A stretch of DNA of 64,000 nucleotides from Pandoraea communis (GCF_902459745.1 NZ_CABPSJ010000004.1:496001-560000), one strand, 5' to 3'; numbered from the stretch's first letter, positions 29,255 to 37,942 are shown. The notes: generated by a model from the sequence alone, not told the origin. Made by a program: numbers and translations.

Positions 29255-29291
29255 GAAACGGCACCGGTGCCTACCCGTTCGGTGCCGTTTC
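29255..29291 (+). terminator. Hairpin between livK and livH
   Basis: Eleven-base-pair stem GAAACGGCACC/GGTGCCGTTTC with no following T-run, so more likely an mRNA-stabilising or partly terminating structure that keeps the binding protein in excess over the permease. Confidence 0.55.
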
Positions 29292-29445
29292 TCTATCTGC
29301 GGAACGATGCCGTGCCCGCATGACGGGCACGGCCCTCCTCCTGACACAGGATTACGCCTCATTACCCGCAGTTCTCTCGACCCCCTCGTGCGCCCTATCG
29401 GGCAAGCGTGTCGAGAGCCCGTTTTCGGGACAAGGAGTTAGCTTC

Positions 29446-30396
29446 ATGGATATTTTTATCCAACAAATCTTGAACGGCCTCGTGCTTGGCAGCGTCTACG
29501 CGATCATTGCGCTGGGCTATACGATGGTCTACGGCATTCTGGGCATCATCAACTTTGCCCACGCCGATGTGATGATGATCGGCGCGATGGTCGCGCTGTC
29601 CACCATCAACCTGTTGTTGAAAGTGGCGCCGAACATGCATCCGGCGCTCATGCTGGCCATCGCCACGCTCGTGTGTATGCCCACGTGCGCCCTGGCCAAC
29701 TTCGTGATCGAGCGCGTGGCTTACCGGCCGTTGCGCAATGCGCCGCGTCTTGCGCCGCTGATCACGGCCATTGGCGTGTCGCTGCTGTTGCAGACGATCG
29801 CCATGCTGATCTGGTCGCGCAATCCGCTCTCGTTCCCGCAACTGCTGCCTACCGACGCCATGACGATCATCCCGCAACGCGGCGATCATCCGGGCGCCGT
29901 GACCAACGGCACCGGTATCGTGATCGTGGTGGTCGCGTTCCTCGTGATGTTCGGCCTCACGCAGCTCGTGAACCGCACCAAGCTGGGCCGCGCCATGCGT
30001 GCGACGGCGGAGAACCGCAACGTCGCCGGTCTCATGGGCGTGAACCCGAACTTCGTGATCTCGGCCACGTTCGCGCTGGGCGGTGCGCTCGCAGCGCTCG
30101 CGGGCGTCATGATGGCCTCGAACTACGGCAACGCCCACTTCTACATGGGCTTCATTCCCGGCATGAAAGCGTTCACGGCGGCGGTGCTCGGCGGTATCGG
30201 CAACCTGCAAGGCGCCATGGTTGGCGGCGTGCTGCTGGGCCTGATCGAAGCGCTGGGCGCGGGCTACATCGGCGATCTGACCGGTGGGGTGTTCGGCAGT
30301 AACTATCAGGACGTATTCGCTTTTGTCGTTCTGATCATCGTGCTGGTGTTCCGTCCGAGCGGTCTGCTCGGCGAGCGCGTGGCCGATCGTGCATAA
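29446..30396 (+). CDS. livH: Branched-chain amino acid ABC transporter, permease LivH
   Basis: Inner-membrane permease (316 aa) with about eight hydrophobic helices. MDIFIQQILNGLVLGSVYAI and GYTMVYGILGIINFAHADV are the LivH signature; the cytoplasmic coupling loop contains RATAENRNVAGLMGVN. AAGGAG precedes the ATG at 29446; the frame is open to 29320 but not coding there. It lies 18 nt before livM. Confidence 0.93.
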   Translation: MDIFIQQILNGLVLGSVYAIIALGYTMVYGILGIINFAHADVMMIGAMVALSTINLLLKVAPNMHPALMLAIATLVCMPTCALANFVIERVAYRPLRNAPRLAPLITAIGVSLLLQTIAMLIWSRNPLSFPQLLPTDAMTIIPQRGDHPGAVTNGTGIVIVVVAFLVMFGLTQLVNRTKLGRAMRATAENRNVAGLMGVNPNFVISATFALGGALAALAGVMMASNYGNAHFYMGFIPGMKAFTAAVLGGIGNLQGAMVGGVLLGLIEALGAGYIGDLTGGVFGSNYQDVFAFVVLIIVLVFRPSGLLGERVADRA

Positions 30397-30414
30397 GCGG
30401 GGAGGAGCCACACG

Positions 30415-31548
30415 ATGAATCAACCTGTGCAAACCTCCACGCCGGCCACGCAGATTTCTGCGGCGGCTGCCACCCGCAAGGCCTATCGCGGCCTGGCGAT
30501 CTTCCTGATCGGCGCCATCGTCGCCCCCGTGCTGGTGGGCTACGCGGGCGGCAACTACTGGGTGCGCGTGCTCGACTTCGCGCTGCTCTACATCATGCTC
30601 GCGCTGGGCCTGAATATCGTGGTGGGCTTTGCCGGCCTGCTCGACCTGGGTTACATCGCGTTCTATGCGGTGGGCGCGTACGTCACGGCGTTCCTCAGCT
30701 CTCCCCACCTCACGACGCAGTTCGAGTGGATCGCGCATCTGTTCCCGGCCGGGCTGCATGTGCCGGTGTGGTTCACGATACCGATAGGGGCGGCGGTCGC
30801 GGCGATCTTCGGCATCTTGCTGGGCGCGCCGACGCTGCGTCTGCGCGGCGATTACCTGGCTATCGTGACGCTGGGCTTCGGCGAGATCATCCGTATCTTC
30901 ATGAACAACCTCGACCGGCCGGTGAACATCACCAACGGCCCGAAGGGGATCACCGGCATTCAACCTGCATCGCTGTTCGGCTTTGATTTCTCGAAGGCGC
31001 ACGAACTCTTCGGATTCAAGGTCAACTCGGTGTACATGTACTACTACCTGTTCGTGTTCCTGGCGCTGCTCATCGCGTTCATCTGTGTGCGCCTGCAACA
31101 CTCGCGCATCGGACGTGCGTGGGTCGCCATTCGTGAAGACGAGATCGCCGCCAAGGCGATGGGCATCAACACGCGCAACATCAAGCTGCTCGCGTTTGCC
31201 ATGGGCGCGTCGTTCGGCGGCGTGGCCGGGGGCATGTTCTCGGCGTTTCAGGGCTTTGTCTCGCCCGAGTCGTTCACCTTCTGGGAGTCGATCGTTGTGC
31301 TCTCGATGGTGGTGCTCGGCGGCATGGGCCACATTCCGGGTGTGATTCTGGGCGGTGTGCTGCTCTCGGCGTTCCCCGAGATTCTGCGCTCGACCATGGG
31401 CCCGTTGCAGATGAAATTGTTCGGCAGCGTTATCGTCGATCCCGAAGTGATCCGGCAGTTGCTGTACGGTCTGGCCATGATTCTGATCATGCTGTACCGT
31501 CCGGCCGGCCTGTGGCCGTCGCCGCGTCCGGAAGAGCGGACTCTGTAA
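30415..31548 (+). CDS. livM: Branched-chain amino acid ABC transporter, permease LivM
   Basis: Second permease subunit (377 aa). About 50 polar N-terminal residues precede the conserved core with LNIVVGFAGLLDLGYIAFYA and the coupling loop AIREDEIAAKAMGINTRNIK. About ten hydrophobic segments. GGAGGAGCC ribosome site. Pairs with LivH to form the channel. Confidence 0.93.
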   Translation: MNQPVQTSTPATQISAAAATRKAYRGLAIFLIGAIVAPVLVGYAGGNYWVRVLDFALLYIMLALGLNIVVGFAGLLDLGYIAFYAVGAYVTAFLSSPHLTTQFEWIAHLFPAGLHVPVWFTIPIGAAVAAIFGILLGAPTLRLRGDYLAIVTLGFGEIIRIFMNNLDRPVNITNGPKGITGIQPASLFGFDFSKAHELFGFKVNSVYMYYYLFVFLALLIAFICVRLQHSRIGRAWVAIREDEIAAKAMGINTRNIKLLAFAMGASFGGVAGGMFSAFQGFVSPESFTFWESIVVLSMVVLGGMGHIPGVILGGVLLSAFPEILRSTMGPLQMKLFGSVIVDPEVIRQLLYGLAMILIMLYRPAGLWPSPRPEERTL

Positions 31549-31569
31549 GCCGAGGGAGACGACCTGATT

Positions 31570-32343
31570 ATGAGCGAACAAATTCTTCTGTCCGTCAAGG
31601 GCGTGAACAAGCGCTTCGGCGGTCTGCAGGCCCTCACCGATGTGGGCCTGGAGATCAAGCCGGGGCAAATCTATGGACTGATCGGCCCGAACGGCGCTGG
31701 CAAGACCACGTTCTTCAACGTGATCACCGGGCTTTACACGCCGGATTCCGGCGAATTCACGCTGGACGGCAGCACCTACAAGCCGACCGCTGTACATGAG
31801 GTGGCCAAGGCGGGCATTGCCCGCACGTTCCAGAACATCCGCCTGTTTGGCGGCATGACGGTGGTCGAGAACGTGATGGTGGGCCGCCACGTGCGCACGA
31901 AGATGGGAGTGATCGGAGCGATCGTGCGTTACCCCGGTGCGAAGGCCGAGGAGCGTGCCATTCGCGATCGTGCGATGGAACTGCTCGAGTATGTGGGCGT
32001 AGCGAAGTACGCCAACTACACGGCGGCCAATCTCTCGTACGGCCACCAGCGCCGTCTGGAGATTGCGCGCGCGCTGGCGACCGATCCGAAGCTGTTGGCA
32101 CTCGACGAACCGGCGGCCGGCATGAACGCCACCGAGAAGGTGGAGTTGCGCGGCTTGCTCGACAAGATCCGCAGCGACGGCAAGACGATCCTGCTCATCG
32201 AGCACGACGTGAAGCTGGTGATGGGCTTGTGCAACCGCATGACGGTGCTCGATTACGGCAAAGTGATTGCCGAAGGTTTGCCGCAGGATGTGCAGAAAAA
32301 TCCGGCGGTGATTGAAGCGTATCTCGGTGCAGGAGGCCATTGA
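31570..32343 (+). CDS. livG: Branched-chain amino acid ABC transporter, ATPase LivG
   Basis: Cytoplasmic ATP-binding subunit (257 aa). Walker A GPNGAGKTT, signature LSYGHQRRLEIARAL, Walker B LLALDEPAAGMN and the switch histidine in LLIEHDVKLVMG. The loop ARTFQNIRLFGGMTVVEN is characteristic of LivG. 21 nt after livM; the stop TGA overlaps the livF ATG by one nucleotide. Confidence 0.94.
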   Translation: MSEQILLSVKGVNKRFGGLQALTDVGLEIKPGQIYGLIGPNGAGKTTFFNVITGLYTPDSGEFTLDGSTYKPTAVHEVAKAGIARTFQNIRLFGGMTVVENVMVGRHVRTKMGVIGAIVRYPGAKAEERAIRDRAMELLEYVGVAKYANYTAANLSYGHQRRLEIARALATDPKLLALDEPAAGMNATEKVELRGLLDKIRSDGKTILLIEHDVKLVMGLCNRMTVLDYGKVIAEGLPQDVQKNPAVIEAYLGAGGH

Positions 32344-33056
32344 TGAGCGCAATGTTGACGATCAAGGGCCTGAAAGTCGCTTACGGCGGGATCAAGGCGG
32401 TCAAGGGGATCGACTTGCATATCGAGCCGGGCGAACTGGTCACGCTAATCGGCGCGAACGGTGCGGGCAAGACGACCACGATGAAGGCGATCACGGGGCT
32501 GCTGCCGTGGGCCGATGGCGACATCGAGTATCTGGGCAAGTCGATTCGCGGCGTGAAGGCGTTCGATCTGCTCAAGCAGGGTCTCGCGATGGTGCCGGAG
32601 GGGCGTGGCATTTTCACGCGCATGACCATCCTCGAGAACATGCAGATGGGCGCTTATCTGCGCAACGACAACGCGGGCATCAAGCAGGACGTCGACAAGA
32701 TGTTCGGCATTTTCCCGCGTCTGAAGGAGCGCAAAGACCAACTCGCGGGCACGCTCTCGGGCGGTGAGCAGCAGATGCTGGCGATGGCGCGTGCGCTGAT
32801 GAGCCAGCCAAAGCTGTTGCTGCTCGACGAGCCGTCGATGGGTCTCTCGCCGATCATGGTCGAGAAGATCTTCGAAGTCGTGCGTACGGTGTCGGGCGAA
32901 GGCGTGACGGTGCTGCTGGTGGAGCAGAACGCGCGCCTGGCACTGCAAGCCGCACACCGTGGCTATGTGATGGACAGCGGACTCGTCACCATGACAGGGG
33001 ACGCGAAAGACATGCTCGACGACCCGAAGGTGCGCGCCGCGTATCTCGGCGAGTAA
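32343..33056 (+). CDS. livF: Branched-chain amino acid ABC transporter, ATPase LivF
   Basis: Second ATPase (237 aa) of the LIV system. Walker A GANGAGKTT, EGRGIFTRMTILENMQMGAY, signature LSGGEQQMLAMARALMSQ and Walker B LLLDEPSMGLSP. ATG 32343 (TGATG overlap with livG, AGGAGG upstream) is preferred over the TTG three nt earlier. Last gene of the operon, followed by a terminator. Confidence 0.94.
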   Translation: MSAMLTIKGLKVAYGGIKAVKGIDLHIEPGELVTLIGANGAGKTTTMKAITGLLPWADGDIEYLGKSIRGVKAFDLLKQGLAMVPEGRGIFTRMTILENMQMGAYLRNDNAGIKQDVDKMFGIFPRLKERKDQLAGTLSGGEQQMLAMARALMSQPKLLLLDEPSMGLSPIMVEKIFEVVRTVSGEGVTVLLVEQNARLALQAAHRGYVMDSGLVTMTGDAKDMLDDPKVRAAYLGE

Positions 33057-33100
33057 GAACCAGGCGGGCATGAACGTCTGACATAAGCCGGACGATAAGC

Positions 33101-33140
33101 AAAGGGCGCCGAAGGCAACTCCGGCGCCCTTTGTGTTTTT
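33101..33140 (+). terminator. Terminator of the liv operon
   Basis: Stem AAAGGGCGCCG/CGGCGCCCTTT with a 10-nt loop, followed by TGTGTTTTT. Also suits the convergent GNAT gene. Confidence 0.85.
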
Positions 33141-33152
33141 CGTCGACCGGCG

Positions 33153-33632
33153 TTACTGCGACATCGGCACGTTGGCGGACGTAACGGGGGGCAGCCGCTT
33201 GCCGAGACTCACGACATTGTCTGCGGCATAGCCGTGCGCGGTGTAGAACGCCAGCGCTTCGCGCGATTGCGTGAGCACTTGCAGATTGAGCTTGAGGCAC
33301 CCGCGCCGGGCCAGTGCGATTTCGGCGTGACGCAGCAACGCGCTCGCCACGCCGCGACGCCGCAGCATATGCGCGACCGCCAGCGAGTAGACCCAGCCGC
33401 GATGGCCGTCGTACCCGGCCATGACTGTACCCACGATCTTGTTGTCGCGCACTGCGACGAAGAACAACCCGTCGCGCATGGCCACCTTGTTCGCAATCGA
33501 GCGGCGTGGTTCGCGATGCGGCTTGTCCGCCGCGTTGTATTCGGGGAACGCCTCGCGCCAAAGCGCGATCACGGCCTCGGTATCCGCGTTGTCGAACGTT
33601 CGGATGTGGATGTTGGTGGGCGTGGCGATCAT
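33153..33632 (-). CDS. GNAT-family N-acetyltransferase, YpeA-like
   Basis: Single GNAT domain (159 aa). The block VGTVMAGYDGHRGWVYSLAV followed by RRRGVASALL is the acetyl-CoA binding site and matches E. coli YpeA closely, as does the terminal VSLGKRL. Substrate unknown. The start at 33632 overlaps the stop of the upstream GNAT gene by 4 nt (ATGA), so it is translated as part of the argD-GNAT-GNAT unit and would share its leader control. Confidence 0.88.
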   Translation of the reverse strand: MIATPTNIHIRTFDNADTEAVIALWREAFPEYNAADKPHREPRRSIANKVAMRDGLFFVAVRDNKIVGTVMAGYDGHRGWVYSLAVAHMLRRRGVASALLRHAEIALARRGCLKLNLQVLTQSREALAFYTAHGYAADNVVSLGKRLPPVTSANVPMSQ

Positions 33633-34126
33633 GGCGCTTCCTGTTTGCCTGTGTAGATGTCGGGCCGATGAATCTGCATCATCTTGTTCACGGGGCCGAG
33701 CGGTTCGAAGCCGTACCGGGCATAGAGACCTGCTGCGTCGGTGGTGGCGAGCAGAAAGCGCCGCAGTTGCTGCAGCGCAGGGTGCACCAGTACGCTCTCG
33801 CACAGACGCTTACCGATGCCCAGCCCGCGCATCGATGGGTCGACGAACACGTCGGCCAGATAGGCGAACGTTGCGCGGTCGGTGATCACGCGTGCGAAAC
33901 CCACCTGCTTCGCGGGGCCACCTTCAACCTGTGTCGCATAGGCGCCGAAGCACAGCGAATGGGAGATGGCGCGCACGAGCGTGTCCCTGGGAATGTCCTT
34001 GGCCCAATGGGTTTGCGTCGAGAGTGCGTGATGGATGAAGCCGATATCGAGCCGTGCCGGATCGGCGGAAATCTCGACGATGGCGTCGGCGGGCGGTGTG
34101 GGGTGCCCGTGACTCAGGTCGTTCAT
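33629..34126 (-). CDS. GNAT-family N-acetyltransferase
   Basis: GNAT domain protein (165 aa). VFVDPSMRGLGIGKRLCESV is the acetyl-CoA pyrophosphate loop, and LATTDAAGLYARYGFEPL is the typical C-terminal motif. The ATG at 34126 has AGGAG 8 nt upstream; longer frames to 34225 are not used. It sits 106 nt downstream of argD and overlaps the next GNAT gene. Substrate unknown; a small amine or amino acid is plausible given the neighbour. Confidence 0.87.
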   Translation of the reverse strand: MNDLSHGHPTPPADAIVEISADPARLDIGFIHHALSTQTHWAKDIPRDTLVRAISHSLCFGAYATQVEGGPAKQVGFARVITDRATFAYLADVFVDPSMRGLGIGKRLCESVLVHPALQQLRRFLLATTDAAGLYARYGFEPLGPVNKMMQIHRPDIYTGKQEAP

Positions 34127-34232
34127 GGAAAGCGTCTCCTTTGCGATGGCACACGCACCGCGTCGCCCGGGATTGGCCGGGTGCGCGGCAGGCGTATGTC
34201 CGGCGTGCGTGCCGGACGTCGTCATGTCTTCG

Positions 34233-35501
34233 TCAGACGTGTTTGGCGAGGAGCGCGTCGAGCATCGACAGCATCTGATCGATCTCGTCGCGGCTCACGT
34301 TCAGCGCGGGCATGAAGCGCAGCAGGTTCGGACGCGCGGAGTTGAGCAACAACCCGTCCGGTGTCATGTCGCGGGCGGCTTCGACCAGTTGCGGACCGAT
34401 GTCGCGGCCGAGCAGCAGCGCGCGCAGCAAGCCGGCGCCACGCTCGCCCTCGCCGCCGTAACGCGACGACAGATGCTGCAACCCGGCGCTCAGATAGTCC
34501 GCCTGCGCGCGCACGAACTCGAGGAAGCCCGGGGCGCTGACCGTCCGCATGACTGCGAGCCCGACGGCACACATGAGCGGGTTACCGTTATATGTGCCGC
34601 CCTGATCGCCCGGTTGGAATACGGCGAACTCGTCGCCGCACAGCATTGCGGCCAGCGGCACGCCGCCGCCGATTCCCTTGCCGAGCGTCATGATGTCGGG
34701 GACGATGCCTGCCTGCTGATGCGAGAAGAGGGTGCCCGTGCGTCCGCAGCCTGTTTGCACCTCATCTAGGATTAGCAGGAGCCCGCGCGCTTTCGTGAGC
34801 GCGCGCAGTTCCTTCAGGAATGCTTCGGTGGCCGGCACGACACCGGCTTCGCCCTGAATCGGTTCGAGCATCACGGCGACGGTATCGGGGCCGATAAGGG
34901 CCTCGACCGACGCGATATCGTTCAGGTCGGCCTTGGGAAAGCCCGGCACTTGCGGGGCGAAGATCGTGTCCCATCCCGGCTTGCCGCTGGCGGACATGGT
35001 GGCGAGCGTGCGGCCGTGGAAGGCATTCTTGAACGTGATGATCTCGAAGCGCGCACCGCCCGAGGCGTTCGGATGCAACTGGCCCCACTTGCGCGCGAGC
35101 TTGATGGCGCTCTCGTTGGCCTCGGCGCCGCTGTTGGCGAAGAAGACCTTGCCGAGCCCCGAGAGCCTGGCGAGCAGGTCGGCCAGCTCGATCATCGGCA
35201 CGTTGTAGTACGCGGGGCTGGGGTTGAGCAGCATCCCGCTTTGCGTGGCGAGTGCGTCGCGCATGACGGGATGGCAGTGGCCCAGGCTGTTGACGGCCCA
35301 GCCCTGAATGAAGTCGAGATATCGCTTGCCGTCGTGGTCGTACAGCCAGCCGCCCTTGCCGTGCGTGAACACGAGGTCGGGGCGCGAGGTGATAGGCAGT
35401 AACGCCTGCGTGGAGAACTCGGCGAACTTGGCGTTGCGGACCCCTTTGGGCGAGGGGATGGCGGGCGAGGTGGACGCGGCGGACGAATGGGCAAGCGACA
35501 T
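34233..35501 (-). CDS. argD: Acetylornithine-type class III aminotransferase
   Basis: PLP enzyme (422 aa) of the acetylornithine/ornithine aminotransferase family, interconverting N-acetylglutamate semialdehyde and N-acetylornithine in arginine metabolism. Seen: [18 protein letters not shown], the cofactor Asp in [14 protein letters not shown] (D246) and Schiff-base Lys K275 in [12 protein letters not shown] 35501 has CGGAGA 6 nt upstream. Burkholderiaceae carry more than one such gene, so this may be catabolic or a paralogue rather than the sole ArgD. The Arg-rich leader and terminator in front of it support a link to arginine. Confidence 0.82.
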   Translation of the reverse strand: MSLAHSSAASTSPAIPSPKGVRNAKFAEFSTQALLPITSRPDLVFTHGKGGWLYDHDGKRYLDFIQGWAVNSLGHCHPVMRDALATQSGMLLNPSPAYYNVPMIELADLLARLSGLGKVFFANSGAEANESAIKLARKWGQLHPNASGGARFEIITFKNAFHGRTLATMSASGKPGWDTIFAPQVPGFPKADLNDIASVEALIGPDTVAVMLEPIQGEAGVVPATEAFLKELRALTKARGLLLILDEVQTGCGRTGTLFSHQQAGIVPDIMTLGKGIGGGVPLAAMLCGDEFAVFQPGDQGGTYNGNPLMCAVGLAVMRTVSAPGFLEFVRAQADYLSAGLQHLSSRYGGEGERGAGLLRALLLGRDIGPQLVEAARDMTPDGLLLNSARPNLLRFMPALNVSRDEIDQMLSMLDALLAKHV

Positions 35502-35540
35502 AACGGTCTCCGAAGGGCAAGGGTGAGAGAGACGGGAAAT

Positions 35541-35570
35541 AAAAAAAGCCACGGGGGTTGCCCGTGGCTT
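35541..35570 (-). terminator. Attenuator terminator before argD
   Basis: On the minus strand the perfect stem AAGCCACGGG/CCCGTGGCTT (loop CAACC) runs straight into further T residues. It lies 23 nt after the leader-peptide stop and 40 nt before the argD ATG. No promoter fits between it and argD, so argD transcripts must read through it. Confidence 0.8.
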
Positions 35571-35593
35571 CGCTGTGCTTGAGAACTTGCGTG

Positions 35594-35680
35594 TTATCGC
35601 AGTCGATAGCGTGCCGCGCGGCATCCCGGTTGGGGCAGCGTACGGCGACGTCGGATCGAGGCGATGGCAATCAGGTTCAT
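35594..35680 (-). CDS. Arginine-rich leader peptide (candidate attenuator)
   Basis: A 28-codon frame beginning MNLIAIASI with four consecutive Arg codons at 10-13 (CGA CGT CGC CGT) and ending CRAARYRLR. Eight of 28 residues are Arg, three of them encoded by CGA, an unusual codon in high-GC genomes. A TTGACA promoter places the transcript start at or beside the ATG, and an intrinsic terminator follows 23 nt after the stop. Position, size and codon content fit a leader peptide whose translation rate reports charged tRNA-Arg. No ribosome site is visible; initiation would be leaderless. I did not find the antiterminator pairing by eye, so the mechanism is inferred. Confidence 0.6.
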   Translation of the reverse strand: MNLIAIASIRRRRTLPQPGCRAARYRLR

Positions 35681-35687
35681 GTCGGCA

Positions 35688-35717
35688 AGCATAAGGTGAT
35701 GATGCGGCGCTTGTCAA
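35688..35717 (-). promoter_or_regulatory. Promoter of the argD leader
   Basis: Consensus TTGACA (35712-35717) and TATGCT (35688-35693) with an 18-nt spacer on the minus strand. The predicted start point falls at about 35680, the first base of the leader peptide. Confidence 0.6.
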
Positions 35718-35775
35718 AGGGTATGCGTGCACTGTGGCGTGCGTGCATCTCTGCGGGCGGCTCGTGTCGTCCGGT

Positions 35776-36810
35776 TCACTGACCCCCGCCGGGGTTGTCG
35801 GCTTCGGTGGTGAATGCATCGGCGAAGAACGCGTCCTCCGGCAGATGGTGATGCGCGACGAAGTCGCGGCGTGCCGACTCCACCATCACGGGTGCGCCGC
35901 AGGCGTAGACTTCGTACCCCGACATATCCGGCAGGTCTTCCGCCACGGCGCGATGCACGAAGCCCGTGCGGCCTTGCCACCGATCTTCCGGCGCGGGCTC
36001 GGAGAGTACCGGCACGAAACGGAAGCCCGGAATGTCGCGCGCCCACTGTTCGGCCAGTTCGCGCAGGTAGATGTCTTTCAACTGGCGCGCGCCCCAATAC
36101 AGCGTCATCGGCCGGTCGAGGCCCTTGTGAACGGCGTGCTCGACGATCGCCTTGATCGGCGCGAAGCCGGTGCCCGAGGCGAGCAGCACGATGGGTTTGT
36201 TCGAATCTTCGCGCAGGAAGAACGTGCCCAGCGGCCCTTCGAAGCGCAGGATCTCGCGCTCCTTCATGTGATTGAAGACGTGATCGGTGAACACGCCGCC
36301 GGGCATGTGACGCAGATGAAGCTCGAGGATGCCTTCTTCGTGCGGCGCGGTCGCCATCGAATAGCTGCGACGCCTGCCGTCCTTCAGGATGAACTCGATG
36401 TACTGGCCGGCGAGGTACTGGAAACGCTCGTTGGCAGGCAATTGCAGACGCATCACGATGACGTCGTCGGCGCGCCGCTCGAGTGCGTTCACGCGGCACG
36501 GCAGGCGCTTGACCGGAATGTCGCCGATGCCTTTGACTTCGCGCGATTCGACGACGAGGTCGCCTTTGGCGTGGGCGCAGCACAGCAATGCGAAGCCGCG
36601 TGTTTCTTCCTCTTTGGTGAGTGCAGAGCTGGAGTGCGCACCGTGCTCGACGCTGCCTTCGACCAGCTTGGCCTTGCACGAACCGCAACCGCCATTCTTG
36701 CAGCCGTAAGGCAAACCGATGCCCTGACGCAACGCTGCGGAGAGCACGGCCTCGCCGTCTTCGATCTGGAACTCGCGCCCGCTCGGCACGAGGGTAACGT
36801 TGTAAGCCAT
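35776..36810 (-). CDS. CDP-6-deoxy-delta-3,4-glucoseen reductase-like [2Fe-2S] flavoreductase
   Basis: NAD(P)H-dependent electron-transfer protein (344 aa). The N-terminal plant-type ferredoxin domain has C37, C42, C45 ([10 protein letters not shown]) and C77; it is followed by an FAD domain with [11 protein letters not shown] and an NAD domain with [15 protein letters not shown] and EVYACGAP. Commonly annotated as AscD-like in Burkholderia, but a sugar-dehydration cluster is absent, so a general reductase role is more likely. It could even serve a Rieske oxygenase. The start is 15 nt from the divergent SDR gene. Its stop lies just upstream of the argD leader promoter. Confidence 0.85.
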   Translation of the reverse strand: MAYNVTLVPSGREFQIEDGEAVLSAALRQGIGLPYGCKNGGCGSCKAKLVEGSVEHGAHSSSALTKEEETRGFALLCCAHAKGDLVVESREVKGIGDIPVKRLPCRVNALERRADDVIVMRLQLPANERFQYLAGQYIEFILKDGRRRSYSMATAPHEEGILELHLRHMPGGVFTDHVFNHMKEREILRFEGPLGTFFLREDSNKPIVLLASGTGFAPIKAIVEHAVHKGLDRPMTLYWGARQLKDIYLRELAEQWARDIPGFRFVPVLSEPAPEDRWQGRTGFVHRAVAEDLPDMSGYEVYACGAPVMVESARRDFVAHHHLPEDAFFADAFTTEADNPGGGQ

Positions 36811-36812
36811 AC

Positions 36813-36818
36813 TACAAT
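36813..36818 (+). promoter_or_regulatory. Predicted -10 box of the SDR epimerase gene
   Basis: TACAAT lies 7 nt before the ATG at 36826, within the 15-nt gap to the divergent reductase start. Implies a leaderless transcript; the -35 region is inside the reductase gene and not clear. Confidence 0.4.
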
Positions 36819-36825
36819 CCAAAAA

Positions 36826-37920
36826 ATGAAAAATCCGTCGAAATCCTTCGGTCGCCCGCGCCTGTTGATCGTGGGCTGCGGCGACGTCGGCATGCGTGCG
36901 CTGCCGGCCCTCGTCAAACGCTTTCGCGTCTTTGCCGTGACCTCCAGCGATGCCCGTCATGCGGCATTGCGCGCAGCGGGCGCCATACCCGTCGTCGCGA
37001 ATCTGGACGACGCGGCGAGCCTGCGTCGCATTGGCCGTCTGGCCCCGCGCGTACTGCATCTCGCTCCGCCTGCCGGGGCCGCCGGCAGTGGCTCGCTGGA
37101 TCTGCGCACGCGCCGTTTGCGCGCGGCGCTGACCCGTCCGCCGAAGCCGGTTATTGTACCTGAGGGGGGCGCTCGCGCCTTGTCGCGCCCGCCCCGGCCA
37201 TCCCGCCGCCTGCTGGTCTACGCGAGCACCAGCGGCGTCTACGGCGACTGTGGCGGCGCTTACGTGGACGAGACCCGCGCGCCGCAGCCGCGATCGCCGC
37301 GCGGACAGCGTCGTGTCGACGCGGAGAGGACGATACGCTCGCTTGGCCGCCCGTCGGCGCATGCTCGCCACCGCCGCCGTGTGCTGAGCGCAGGCCCGGC
37401 CCGCGCGAGGGTGCCAGCGGTGGCGGGCGCGCGTGCGGCATGGCGCCATGCCGAGCGCGCCCGAGCCCCCTGGCGGGCCTCTATCGTGCGTATTCCGGGC
37501 ATATATGCGGCAGACCGTCTTCCCGTTGTGCGTTTGCAGCGTGGCACGCCGGCGTTGCAGGTGTCCGATGACGTTTTCACCAACCATATTCATGCCGACG
37601 ATCTGGCCGCGATCCTGATTCGCGCGATGTGGCGCGGCAAGGCGCAGCGGGTCGTGCACGCGAGCGACGACACCGAGTGGCGTATGGGGGAGTATTTCGA
37701 CCATGTGGCCGACGCGCTGGGCCTTGCCCGGCCGCCGCGCATTTCGCGCGACGAGGCGGCCCGTGTGCTGGCGCCGACGCTGCTGTCGTTCATGTCGGAG
37801 TCGCGGCGTCTGGACAACACTCGGCTCAAGCGCGAGTTGCGTTATCGGTTGACGTACCCCGACGTGGCGGCGCTGCTCGCCACGTTGCCGCCACCGTCAC
37901 CATCGAGCGAAGCCGCCTGA
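36826..37920 (+). CDS. NAD-dependent epimerase/SDR-family protein with an Arg/Ala-rich insertion
   Basis: Extended SDR protein (364 aa) of the YeeZ-like group. LLIVGCGDVGMRALPAL is the nucleotide-binding loop; YASTSGVYGDCGGAYVDE holds the catalytic segment, and SIVRIPGIYA and FTNHIHADDLA follow as expected. Between about residues 175 and 220 there is a stretch extremely rich in Arg and Ala (for example ARHRRRVLSAGPARARVP) that I do not recognise in the family. The frame is intact through it. The ATG follows a -10 box by 7 nt without a ribosome site. Reaction unknown. Confidence 0.82.
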   Translation: MKNPSKSFGRPRLLIVGCGDVGMRALPALVKRFRVFAVTSSDARHAALRAAGAIPVVANLDDAASLRRIGRLAPRVLHLAPPAGAAGSGSLDLRTRRLRAALTRPPKPVIVPEGGARALSRPPRPSRRLLVYASTSGVYGDCGGAYVDETRAPQPRSPRGQRRVDAERTIRSLGRPSAHARHRRRVLSAGPARARVPAVAGARAAWRHAERARAPWRASIVRIPGIYAADRLPVVRLQRGTPALQVSDDVFTNHIHADDLAAILIRAMWRGKAQRVVHASDDTEWRMGEYFDHVADALGLARPPRISRDEAARVLAPTLLSFMSESRRLDNTRLKRELRYRLTYPDVAALLATLPPPSPSSEAA

Positions 37921-37942
37921 GTCTCGTCGTGCCGCTCGCGTT

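Noticed and set aside
29395-32352. Minus-strand open frame of 985 codons opposite livH, livM and livG
   Set aside because: His/Arg-rich translation with no family similarity; mirror of well-supported transporter genes.
35734-36825. N-terminal half of a 728-codon plus-strand frame ending in the SDR gene
   Set aside because: This part is antisense to the flavoreductase; the real SDR gene starts at the ATG at 36826.
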